Numbered from the stretch's first letter, positions 22,441-31,682 are shown. The stretch: 34,472 nt of DNA from Ophiocordyceps camponoti-saundersi (nom. inval.) (GCA_003339415.1 PDHQ01000327.1:1131-35602), one strand, 5' to 3'. Notes: generated from the sequence alone by a model not told the origin. Numbers and translations are program-made.

Positions 22441-23017
22441 GGGGTTAACTAAGGACTAATATAGTTTAATTTACTAAGTAAACGCTTATATATTATTAAG
22501 AATAAGCTTTTCTAGCGAGAGTAGCTAAAAGAACTTCTTTATACTTATAACCTAAACTTAATTACTAGCTTAAAAATCGTATATTTCTTAATAAACGTAA
22601 ACTTCTTATTCTATCTTATTTCTTAGAAGCTAGAATTTAATTAACTAAAATAAATCTTTAATTTTAGAGATTACGAAATCTTCTTTTAGTTTAACCTTAT
22701 AGTCCTTACCCCCCCTATCTTAATATCGGTATTATAAGGTAAGATTATAGCGTAAAAAAAGGATAATAATTATATTAAGGTTAGTAGTTAATAGATTTAG
22801 CCTTAGGAATTTAACTGTTAATAGCTATTATTCGGCCTTTATAAAAGATAGCTATAGCTTATCGTTATTATTATACTTTTATCGATTCCTTAATAATATT
22901 AGTAAGTTAGGGTTAGCTTCTTTCCTTTCGCCGGTTATATAAAGTCCTCTCTCCTCCTAAAGCGTTCGAGGATTTTATATTTGCGTTTATCTTACTATCG
23001 TCTTACTATTTTAGTAA

Positions 23018-23033
23018 GGGGGGGGGGGGGGGG
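23018..23033 (+). repeat. Run of 16 G in R4
   Basis: It lies immediately before the shared 3' block of family R. R1 has short G runs at the same place (about 2821-2826 and 2909-2934), and the fragment at 25975 is preceded by 19 G and more. Confidence 0.85.
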
Positions 23034-23560
23034 AGGCCGGATAGTAATTCTCTATAAGGAAAACGATAAGTAGCTAGTTTTTTATAGAAATATAAAAGGG
23101 ATAAGATAGAAAAAGGTAAAAACTATTTAATCTAAAGCTTAAAACTTTAAAATAAGTATTTAAAGTAGTAATTTATAATATAAAAATATAAGGTTTAAGA
23201 TAAAGTTATAATTCTATTTAGTAAAGTTTTTACTATAAGTCCTTTCTAAGTCTTAACTTATAATATATAATTTTTAAGATAGCTATAAAGATAATATTAA
23301 GTGCTAATTCTTACTTAATTACTTCCTCTCTTAAGGGAAACTAATCTATATTATATACCTCGTAATAGCCCCTATCTTATCTTAATTACCTTTTATATCC
23401 TAATCCTTAAAAGCTTTTAAGAGAAGAAAAAGTTTAAGAGACTATTTAATTAATTACTTTCTAAGCTACTAATAGCCTTTTAGCTAAAGCTAACGCGTGT
23501 TTATTTCTTAGGCATTTTTACCGCTATAGCTAAACTATATTATCTTATCTTATTATAAAA

Positions 23561-24319
23561 TCTTTACTTAACGTTACCCTTTCTATATTTATATTTAGTA
23601 ATAGTTTATTAGGTAGCTAAATTAAGCGTAAGTACTTAGCTAGGGCAGGTAGATTATCTCGCTACTTTATTTTCCGGATAATATAATTAAGTAGTAACTT
23701 TCTCTTAATTATTTAAAAAAGGCAGATAACGAGGTCCTATAGGTAATCCGTCGCTTAATAGATTTCTTAAAAAAGTATTATCTGCTAATAACTAACTTAA
23801 CGATCCGCTATTTATATACTTAACCTGCTAAGAGGCCTTAGAAATTAGTAATAAGGATAAGGTAAATATAGATAAGCTTAGCGCTAAGGCGCTTTACTAC
23901 TTACTTTATAAAATAACTACTTATAAGGAGACTAGTATTTACTTTAATTTTATAAAAAGTAAAAGTATATAAATAATAAAGTTATATAAGTAACCTAAAC
24001 TTAACTATTAATAATAGATAATCCTCTTACTATTTATATTACGCGTAATAACTTTATAACTATTAATAAGCTTATAATAATTTAGCTTTTTTCCTAAAAC
24101 TAAGTTATTTTAGCTAGCGGTAAGCGGTATTTAAACGCGTTATAGTAAAAATAAAAGCTATTATCTTAATATATTACCTCCTTCTTATCGCTCTAAGCTT
24201 AGCTTTCCTAATATATTAGTATAAGTCCTTTATTTTTTATAAGTACCTTAAGCTAGAGAAAAGTAGCAGAGTCCCGTAAGGATTATTAAAATAATATTCG
24301 CAGGTAAACTTATAGCTCC
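23561..24319. other. AT-rich region, no gene recognised
   Basis: Moderately GC-rich islands (about 23640-23760) within RIP-like sequence. It may be the tail of R4 or unique DNA. No frame was followed with confidence. Confidence 0.35.
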
Positions 24320-24565
24320 GGAATAGCTTATATACTAAATAAAATTAGTTATATATCGATAAGCTATTAAAGTTACTCCTCTATTTATAAGAGGTTTTAA
24401 TATTATTATAAGTATAATATAGCCCGCTTAGATTATATTATAGGAATAGCTTATATACTAGGTAAAATTAATTATATATTAATAAGCTATTAAAGTTACT
24501 CCTCTATCTATAAAAGGTTTTAATATTATTATAAATATAATATAGCCCGCTTAGGTTATATTACG
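24320..24565. repeat. Two-copy tandem duplication, period 123 bp
   Basis: GGAATAGCTTATATACTA starts at 24320 and again at 24443, and the copies stay aligned to about 24565 with scattered base changes. Each copy contains the 10-bp inverted repeat AATAGCTTAT and ATAAGCTATT (24322-24331 with 24359-24368; in copy two the second arm is AATAAGCTATT at about 24481-24491). Confidence 0.75.
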
Positions 24566-25545
24566 GGTTTTTTATAGCTACTTATATTTTATATTTAAAA
24601 GGTTTATCGGCGGCCTTATTACTTAGTTCCGAAGTTCCCTTATTATTTCTAAAAGTAGCTAATTCTTTATAGCGTATATTACTAGCCTTAACGTTTAGGG
24701 TATAATTTACCTATTTTTTAAGATAAAGAATCTATACTTATAGTTACCTTATCTTAGTATATTACTCCTTTAGCGTAGTATATTTAGCGTAGTTAGAGTC
24801 TTAGAAAAGGAGTTTATTATTATTTTCCGATATTATCTATAAATAGATACTAATCTTTCCTTAGTTATATTTCTCTTATATAAGTCTCCTTAGTCGATAA
24901 AAGGTCTCGTTATATACTCTTAATATATATTTTATAATAAAGTTATAATTTAAGTTATATATAAAGCCTTTTCTATCTCTATATTAATATAAGAGTTAGT
25001 ATATTTTCGTTAGTTACTTATTAGTAAATTATAAGCTTAGGATAGTTTTATCGGCCTTATAATATATATATATTAAGTAAGTAATAATATTAAAAAAAAA
25101 ATCGAAGCTAAGTAAAAAGATATAAAAAGGAGGGAAATTTTTATTAGTAAAATCTTAGTTAAATATAAATAAATATATACTTATAGGGACGGGAGAGAGC
25201 GTAGTAAAATTCTAATAAAGACGCGGTTATATTTCCTAATTATTTCTAATTCCCTATATATTTTTTTAGGTAATTCTATTATATAAGTTTATTATAAAAT
25301 ATATCGGATTTTTAGGGAAATCTAGTTAAAATATAATATTAGTAAGTTCCTACTTTATAGATTTTAGAAAGATATAATATATACCTTAAAATAGTAAAAT
25401 AGTTATACTTAATTTAACCTAATAATAATAAATAAAGTCTTATTAAACTATTAGCTAGTAGAAAGCCTTCGCGCGTAATAAATAATAAGTATCTAGGCGA
25501 TACTTTTTTATTAATAGATTAGTAAAAAAAAAATAAAAATAAAAG
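24566..25545. other. AT-rich region, nothing recognised
   Basis: RIP-like sequence with a poly-A run near 25093-25101. No repeat partner in the window and no readable frame. Confidence 0.35.
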
Positions 25546-25547
25546 CT

Positions 25548-25815
25548 ACTTTAGCGGGAGTAATAGGCACCCTTACTTATATATATATATAAGGCCCCTA
25601 GTAAGGAAGATAGTTTTAAGGAAATAAGACTATATAGGTCTGCTAGCCCCTATAAACTATATAAGTAGGTTAGGGTTATAAGCGTTAAAAAGTATTATTT
25701 AAGCTAATCTAATTAATTTAATAGATTTAATTAATTAATATCGCTTAGCTAAATAAAGGCTAGAGAGAGCTAAAGGGGCCTAGGAAAGTTAATTTAATAC
25801 GTATAGGAAGGGATA
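25548..25815 (+). repeat. Repeat H, copy H1 (RIP-damaged)
   Basis: Aligns with 33045-33312. Shared landmarks are GCGGGAGTAATAGGCAC at 25554 and 33051, the AGGAAG-TAG-TTAAGGAA block, TTTAATAGAT-TAATTAATTA, CGCTTAGCTA, and CCTAGGAA near the end. Where H2 has GC-rich sequence with CA and TG, H1 mostly has TA, so H1 looks like the RIP-mutated version of the same sequence. Confidence 0.65.
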
Positions 25816-25895
25816 TAGATATTTTACTATAATAGCTTATTATTTTAACCTTTTTAAGCGAGCTTACTATCGAAATCCCCTTATCGCTTTAGCGA

Positions 25896-25971
25896 GGGGG
25901 GGGGGGGGGGGGGGTCAGGCGCGTGGTGCTCTGATTGGGTGGGGGGGGTTGCCGGGTGGGACGGGGGGGGG
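25896..25971 (+). other. G-rich island with quadruplex-type G runs
   Basis: Starts with 19 G (25896-25914), then GC-rich sequence with several TG dinucleotides, then GGGT followed by eight G (25941-25948), GGGTGGG (25954-25960) and nine G (25963-25971). At least four G runs of three or more are separated by short loops, so G-quadruplex formation on the plus strand is plausible. Its composition is unlike anything nearby. Confidence 0.7.
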
Positions 25972-25974
25972 TCT

Positions 25975-26260
25975 CTAGCTATAAAAAATAAGTTAAATAA
26001 GATAATAAGTCTTAATAAGGAAAATAATAAGAAGTTAGTTTTCTATATAAAAATAGGAGAAACTTAAAATAATAAAAATAAAAACTATTTAATTAAGTTC
26101 TTAAAACCTTTAAAAAAAACTTTAAAATTAGTAATATATAATATAAAAGTATAAAGTTTAAAATAAAGTTATAATTTCGTTTAATAAAGTTTTTATTATA
26201 AGTCCTTTTTAAAACTTTACTTATTATATATAACTTTTAAGATAGCTATAGTAGGGGCAG
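25975..26260 (+). repeat. 3'-block fragment of repeat family R
   Basis: Aligns with R1 2915-3200 and R4 23035-23285: CTCTAGCTATA, then AGGAAAATAATAAGAAG, TTTTCTATATAAAAATA, and TATAAGTCCTTT near the end. It is cut off at 26260 where satellite-flanking DNA begins. Confidence 0.6.
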
Positions 26261-26390
26261 ATTTACGTCTAGACTATAGGTCTAGGACCAGAAAATCAGT
26301 TTTTATAACATAACATATAAATTATCTTATCGACTAAGTATATTTTGTTACCTCTTCTTATCTCCTATATTATATATAATAACCTACGTG
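26261..26390. other. Left flank of the satellite
   Basis: About 130 bp that keeps CA dinucleotides (for example ATAACATAACAT near 26307) and so is less RIP-damaged than the R fragment next to it. Confidence 0.4.
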
Positions 26391-26815
26391 ACTGCCCTCC
26401 TTGTCCCCTAAGGGATAAACCCGTTAACTGCTCTTCTTATCCCCTAAGGGATAAACCTGTTAACTGCTCTTCTTGTCCCCTAGGGGACAAACCTGTTGAC
26501 TGCTCTTCTTATCCCCTAGGGGACAAACCCGTTAACTGCTCTTCTTATCCCCTAGGGGATAAACCCGTTAACTGCTCTTCTTATCCCCTAGGGGATAAAC
26601 CCGTTAACTGCTCTTCTTATCCCCTAAGGGATAAACCTGTTAACTGTTCTTCTTATCCCCTAAAGGATAAACTCGTTAACTGCTCTTCTTATCCCCTAGG
26701 GGATAAACTTATTAACTGCTCTTCTTATCCCCTAGGGGATAAACTTATTAACTGCTCTTCTTATCCCCTAAGGGATAAACCCGTTAACTGCTCTCCTTAT
26801 CCCCTAGGGGATAAA
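26391..26815 (+). repeat. 36-bp satellite, block 1 (12 units)
   Basis: Twelve units of exactly 36 bp. The core TATCCCCTAGGGGATA is a perfect 16-bp palindrome in many units and is followed by AAAC, a variable dinucleotide pair, and GTTAAC, itself a palindrome. The unit length is divisible by three, which keeps one frame open for 172 codons as a 12-residue repeat, but that frame has only a TTG and no ATG start and is not taken as a gene. This block keeps TG at the CTGCT position in almost every unit, so it is the least mutated. Confidence 0.95.
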
Positions 26816-27020
26816 TACCTATCGTCTCGGGTATATCGTCGTCGTCCTACACGGCATAGTTAATCTCCTTATCCTTTCGCACCTACGTTAACGAAATATA
26901 GGACTTAACTCCCGCTCCTCGGACTAAGATACGGACGAGACGCGTCTCTTTAGTCTGCCCGAAGCGCTATACGCGATAGTTAGCTTACTTCTCTCTAGTT
27001 ATCTTCCACGGAACTAACCT
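26816..27020 (+). repeat. Satellite spacer S1 (about 205 bp)
   Basis: Non-satellite insert between blocks 1 and 2, repeated six more times downstream. Landmarks in order: TCTCGGGTATATCGTC, ATAGTTAATCTCCTTATCC, GTTAACGAAATATAGGACT, GACGCGTCTCTTTAGTCTGC, CCGAAGCGCTATACGCGATA. It contains no tRNA-like fold or open frame that I could see. Confidence 0.9.
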
Positions 27021-28169
27021 ATTAACTACTTTTCTTATCCCCTAAGGGATAAACTTATTAACTGCTCTTCTTATCCCCTAAGGGATAAACTTATTAACTG
27101 CTCTTCTTATCCCCTAGGGGATAAACCTGTTAACTGCTCTTTTTATCCCCTAAGGGATAAACTTATTAACTACTCTTCTTATCCCCTAAGGGATAAACTT
27201 ATTAACTACTCTTCTTATCCCCTAAGGGATAAACCCGTTAACTGCTCTTCTTATCCCCTAGGGGATAAACTTATTAACTGCTTTTCTTATCCCTTAGGGG
27301 ATAAACCCGTTAACTGCTCTTCTTATCCCCTAAGGGATAAACCCGTTAACTGCTCTTCTTATCCCCTAAGGGATAAACCCGTTAACTACTCTTCTTATCC
27401 CCTAAGGGATAAACCCGTTAACTACTCTTCTTATCCCCTAAGGGATAAACCTGTTAACTGCTCTTCTTATCCCCTAGGGGATAAACCCGTTAACTGCTCT
27501 TCTTATCCCCTAGAGGATAAACTTATTAACTGCTCTTCTTATCCCCTAAGGGATAAACTTGTTAACTGCTCTTCTTATCCCCTAGGGGATAAACTTATTA
27601 ACTGCTCTTCTTATCCCCTAGGGGATAAACTTGTTAACTGCTCTTCTTATCCCCTAGGGGATAAACCCGTTAACTGCTCTTCTTATCCCCTAAGGGATAA
27701 ACCTATTAACTGCTCTTCTTATCCCCTAAGGGATAAACTTGTTAACTGCTCTTCTTATCCCCTAGGGGATAAACTTATTAACTGCTCTTCTTATCCCTTA
27801 GGGGATAAACTTGTTAACTGCTCTTCTTATCCCCTAAGGGACAAACCCGTTAACTACTCTTCTTATCCCCTAAGGGATAAACCTATTAACTATTCTTCTT
27901 ATCCCCTAAGGGATAAACCCGTTAACTGCTCTTCTTATCCCCTAGGGGACAAACTTATTAACTACTCTTCTTATCCCCTAAGGGATAAACCCGTTAACTA
28001 CTCTTCTTATCCCCTAAGGGATAAACTTATTAACTACTCTTCTTCTCCCCTAGGGGATAAACTTATTAACTACTCTTCTTATCCCCTAAAGGATAAACTT
28101 ATTAACTACTCTTCTTATCCCTTAAGGGATAAACCCGTTAACTACTCTCCTTATCCCCTAGGGGACAAA
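27021..28169 (+). repeat. 36-bp satellite, block 2 (32 units)
   Basis: The longest block, about 32 units at exactly 36 bp. Two sites vary: CCCG, CCTG, CTTG or CTTA after AAA, and CTGCT or CTACT. Units near the right end carry mostly CTACT, while the middle carries CTGCT. The last unit has the boundary form (CTCTCCTTAT with GGGGACAAATAC). Confidence 0.95.
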
Positions 28170-28374
28170 TACCTATCGTCTCGGGTATATCGTCGTCGTC
28201 CTACACGGTATAGTTAATCTCCTTATCCTTTCGTACTTACGTTAACGAAATATAGGACTCGACTCCCGCTCCTTAGACTAAGATACGGACAAGACGCGTC
28301 TCTTTAGTCTGCCCGAAGCGCTATATGCGATAGTTAGCTTACTTCTCTCTAGTTATCTTCTACGAGATTAACCC
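28170..28374 (+). repeat. Satellite spacer S2
   Basis: Nearly identical to S1 over its whole length, with a few C to T or G to A changes. Confidence 0.9.
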
Positions 28375-28550
28375 GTTAACTGCCTTTTTTATCCCTTAAG
28401 GGATAAACCTATTAGCTACTTTTCTTATCCCTTAGGGGATAAACTTATTAACTACTCTCTTTATCCCTTAGGGGATAAACTTATTAACTGCTCTTTTTAT
28501 CCCCTAAGGGATAAACCTATTAACTACTCTCCTTATCCCTTAGGGGATAA
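28375..28550 (+). repeat. 36-bp satellite, block 3 (5 units)
   Basis: Five units, the last one of the boundary form. Most cores here read CCCTTAGGGG or CCCTTAAGGG, so the palindrome is often imperfect. Confidence 0.9.
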
Positions 28551-28755
28551 ATACCTATTATCTCGGGTATATCGTTATCGTCCTATATAGTATAATTAAT
28601 CTCCTTATCCTTTCGCACCTATATCGACGAAATATAGGACTTAACTCCCGCTCCTCGGACTAAGATACGGACGAGACGCGTCTCTTTAGTCTGCCCGAAG
28701 CGCTATATACGATAATTAGCTTGCTTCTCTCTAGTTATCTTCTATAAGACTAACC
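28551..28755 (+). repeat. Satellite spacer S3
   Basis: Third copy of the spacer, with scattered RIP-type changes (for example TATATAGTATA where S1 has TACACGGCATA). Confidence 0.85.
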
Positions 28756-28825
28756 CGTTAACTACTCTTCTTATCCCCTAAGGGATAAACTTATTAACTG
28801 CTCTCCTTATCCCTTAGGGGATAAA
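28756..28825 (+). repeat. 36-bp satellite, block 4 (2 units)
   Basis: One ordinary unit and one boundary unit between spacers S3 and S4. Confidence 0.85.
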
Positions 28826-29030
28826 TACTTATCGTCTTAGGTATATCGTTATCGTCCTGCACGGTATAGTTAATCTCCTTGCCTTTTTATACTTACGTCG
28901 ACGAAATATAAAACTTAACTCCCGCTCCTTAAACTAAGATATAGATAAGACGCGTCTTTTTAGTCTGCCCGAAGCGCTATACGCGATAGTTAGCTTACTT
29001 CTTTCTAGTTATCTTCTATAAGACTAACCC
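28826..29030 (+). repeat. Satellite spacer S4
   Basis: Fourth spacer copy. S3, S4 and S5 start at 28551, 28826 and 29100, so spacer plus two units forms a higher-order unit of about 275 bp. Confidence 0.85.
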
Positions 29031-29099
29031 GTTAACTACTCTTCTTATCCCCTAAGGGATAAACTTATTAACTGCTCTCCTTATCCCCTAGGGGATAAA
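29031..29099 (+). repeat. 36-bp satellite, block 5 (2 units)
   Basis: Same composition as block 4: one ordinary unit and one boundary unit. Confidence 0.85.
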
Positions 29100-29305
29100 T
29101 ACCTATTATTTCGGGTATATCGTCGTTATCCTATACGGTATAGTTAATCTCCTTATCCTTTCGTACTTACGTTAACGAAATATAGGACTTAACTTCCGCT
29201 CCTCGAACTAAGATACGGATAAGACGCGTCTCTTTAGTCTGCCTAAAGCGCTGCACGCGATAGTTAGCTTTCTTCTCTCTAATTATCTTCTACGGGACTA
29301 ACCTA
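29100..29305 (+). repeat. Satellite spacer S5
   Basis: Fifth spacer copy, with CTGCACGCGATA retained near its end. Confidence 0.85.
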
Positions 29306-29517
29306 TTAACTGCCTTTCTTATCCCTTAAGGGATAAACTTATTAATTACTCTTCTTATCCCTTAGGGGATAAACTTATTAACTGCTTTTCTTATCCCCTA
29401 AGGGATAAACTTATTAACTACTTTTCTTATCCCCTAGGGGATAAACTTATTAACTACTCTTCTTATCCCTTAAAAGATAAACTTATTAACTACTCTCCTT
29501 ATCCCTTAGGGGATAAA
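29306..29517 (+). repeat. 36-bp satellite, block 6 (6 units)
   Basis: Six units, including one eroded core (CCCTTAAAAGATAA) and a final boundary unit. Confidence 0.85.
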
Positions 29518-29675
29518 TACTTATCGTCTTAGGTATATCGTTATTATCCTACATAGTATAGTTAATCTCCTTATCTTTTCGCACTTACGTTAACGAAATA
29601 TAAGACTTAACTTCCGCTTCTTAGACTAAGATACGGATAAGACGCGTCTCTTTCGTTTGCCCGAAGCGCTATACG
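29518..29675 (+). repeat. Satellite spacer S6 (truncated)
   Basis: Follows the other spacers up to GCCCGAAGCGCTATACGC and then jumps straight into a satellite unit. It lacks the last 40-50 bp (GATAGTTAGCTTACTTC and what follows) present in S1-S5. Confidence 0.8.
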
Positions 29676-29745
29676 CTACCTTTCTTATCCTTAAGAGATA
29701 AACCTATTAACTCCTTTTCTTATCCCCTAAGGGATAAATACCTAT
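29676..29745 (+). repeat. 36-bp satellite, block 7 (2 units)
   Basis: Two units, the first eroded (CCTTAAGAGATAA). The second passes into the next spacer, but without the CTCTCC boundary form. Confidence 0.8.
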
Positions 29746-29881
29746 TATCTCCGGTATATAGTTATTATCTTATACGGTATAGTTAATCTCCTTATCCTTT
29801 CGCACTTACGTCGACGAAATATAGGACTCGACTTCCGCTCCTTAGACTAAGATACGGACGAGACGTATCTCTTTAGTCTAC
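29746..29881 (+). repeat. Satellite spacer S7 (left part)
   Basis: Follows the spacer from the CTCCGGTATATAG start through GAGACGTATCTCTTTAGTCT, then passes into a 31-bp tandem array made from its own last segment. Confidence 0.8.
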
Positions 29882-30052
29882 CTAAAGCGCTACACGCTTC
29901 TCTTTCGTCTATCCGAAATACTATACGCGTCTCTTTCGTTTATCCGAAATGCTATACGCGTCTTTTTCGTTTGCCCGAAATACTATACGCGTCTCTTTCG
30001 TTTTTCCGAAACGCTGCACGCGTCTTTTTCCTCTGCCCGAAACGCTATACGC
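29882..30052 (+). repeat. 31-bp tandem array derived from the spacer
   Basis: The landmark CGC after a TAC or GCAC motif recurs at 29895, 29926, 29957, 29988, 30019 and 30050, exactly 31 bp apart. The unit has the pattern GTCTCTTTCGT, then TTNNCCGAAA, then NGCTATACGC. It matches the single-copy segment CGTCTCTTTAGTCTGCCCGA plus AGCGCTATACGC of each spacer. Confidence 0.9.
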
Positions 30053-31244
30053 TATAGCTACGATATTTTGCTTACTTCTCCTTCGTTATTTTCTACTATA
30101 AGTTTATAGTAATAATATAATTCGCTAATATAAGGTTTAAACCTTCTCCGCCGGTTCTTATCGTAGAGACCTATTATAGGAGGCACGATAAGTATAGTAA
30201 TAGATAATATATTCTTTAGAGATAGCCTTATATAAGTAGGTAAGTAAGCTAAGATATATATCTTATATATACGTTACGTGTTTATAGTTACGTAGCCTGC
30301 GGCTATACCTGCGATTTATTAACTAATTAGCTACTAAGGATATCTAAATATCTCTTTCTCTTATATACGCACGCACTAATTCCTCCTTAGTTTCGTTTTT
30401 AGTAAAGTCGCTAATCGCCTTATTCGTTTAAGTTTATATTATTACGCGTAAATAATAGTAAAAAGATATATTCGCCTTCTATAATATATATCTTAATACC
30501 TAAGGGATCGAGTTAATAAATTCGGCAAATATTACTTATAAGATATTCGCCTTTAATAAGCGAGCTAGTTGCTCGGCTATTTACGGCATAACCCTAAGAT
30601 AACCCCGGTAAAAGTTATAACCCCGCTTAATCTTTTCCTCGGCTAGAGTCGTGCTCGCCCGAGCTCCGGTTAGGCAAGATAGGGGAAATATATATATAAG
30701 TAAGTTTATTATAAAGGGACTCAGCACCTATCTTAGGGCTATCTATAAGTAGCGACTATAAGCTACCTCTTATTAAGGTTATAATCTTAGACGGATTCTA
30801 ACGGAATCGGAATATTACGTCGAATAAAAAATAAACCGAGTAATTAATTTATATATTTAAGAGTTAGAACGTAAGTAAGTATATTATATATATATTTATA
30901 TAAACTATAAATATAGAGAGCTTAACCTCCGACCCTTAGGCTCGGAGGCCTTCCTTATATATATAATATATATATATATATAAAAATAGCGGTCCTTAGA
31001 GAAAGGCTCTTAAAAATAAAGATACTAGCTTCTAAGCTAGCGATATACTAAGTAGGAGTATTCTATCGTTACTAGGGAATCTAAACGAATATATATATCT
31101 TCGTATTAGAGTTTTCCTTCTACGTTTAATAACCCCCTTAATTATATCCTACCTACTTATAATCGTGTGAATTAGAGTTAGTTCTTCCTTTCTAATACTA
31201 CCCTTATAGCCACGGGGCTAGGGACTAACTAAAACGGTAATAGA
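30053..31244. other. Mosaic region right of the satellite, no gene recognised
   Basis: Less AT-biased than the left half of the window, with patches keeping CA and TG (for example 30640-30670). It includes a small hairpin at 30926-30948. A frame could not be followed with confidence on either strand. Confidence 0.35.
30926..30948. other. Perfect 7-bp hairpin
   Basis: CCTCCGA (30926-30932) and TCGGAGG (30942-30948) are exact reverse complements around a 9-base loop, CCCTTAGGC. No T run follows closely, so it is not called a terminator. Confidence 0.6.
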
Positions 31245-31435
31245 GTATTCTTATAAAAGTAACTTATTATAAAGTTAATAGTAGCACTAATAAAAGTATT
31301 AAAATTCCTAATACTTATAACTATAATAATGATTCTGCTAGGTCTATTTTATAAGGCTATGCCCTAAGAAGTAGGGTCGGCAGCGCTAACTAACTAAGAG
31401 GGAGGTCTATAAGGTAGGCCCCTATAATATAACTT
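31245..31435 (+). repeat. Direct repeat G, copy G1
   Basis: Aligns with 31935-32135. The clearest part is GATTCTGCTAGGTCT, then CCCTAAGAAGTAGGG, GGCAGCGCTAACTAACTAAG and AGGGAGG. Outside about 31305-31430 the match becomes weak. Confidence 0.7.
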
Positions 31436-31456
31436 AAGATCTTCGCTATAGTATTT

Positions 31457-31682
31457 GCCGACATACGTACCGTAATTACCTAGAACTTAGACAATATCTA
31501 CGTATAATAGGAACTAAGGAAGTATAGTTATCCCCTACTTAAGACCGGCGTAACTTCGGATAGATAACCTATAATAAATAAGCTCTCTAACGTAACGAAT
31601 CGGGCCTATAAGCTAGCCGACCTTATTAAGTAAGAGGTCTTCCCCTAGGCCCTATAGTTTTTCCTCTCTAACAAATAGTTTA
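31457..31682 (+). pseudogene. Short coding-like relic, plus strand
   Basis: A frame of about 75 codons from 31457 has about seven in-frame stops, all TAA or TAG. It includes TNRAYKLADLIK and LRKYSYPLLKTGVTSDR. The pattern fits a RIP-damaged coding sequence, but the stretch is short and no family is recognised. It lies directly right of G1, with G2 240 bp further on. Confidence 0.3.

Larger units (their letters stand above)
20315..23560 (+). mobile_element. Longest copy of repeat family R (R4)
   Basis: About 3.2 kb. In order it has a 5' block with C tract (20629), a promoter-like block (20795-20880), a middle block to about 21840 shared with R1 and R3, a coding relic (22019-22440), a run of 16 G (23018-23033), and the 3' block (23035-23480) shared with R1 2940-3390 and with the fragment at 25975-26260. 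Ends are approximate and no terminal repeats were seen. The element class cannot be named from what is visible. Confidence 0.6.

Noticed and set aside
26345..26863. 172-codon open frame across satellite block 1, encoding a 12-residue repeat
   Set aside because: It stays open only because 36 is a multiple of three and the unit has no stop in that frame. It begins with TTG and contains no ATG, which is not a credible start in a fungus, and the product is a plain translation of the satellite.
26391..30052. CRISPR-like array (palindromic repeats with regular spacing)
   Set aside because: Units are directly adjacent with no unique spacers, the 205-bp inserts are all copies of one sequence, and the genome looks fungal.
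30926..30948. Intrinsic terminator or tRNA arm at the hairpin
   Set aside because: No adjacent T run for a terminator, and no acceptor, D or T arm sequence around it. Intrinsic terminators of this type also do not apply to a fungal nuclear genome.
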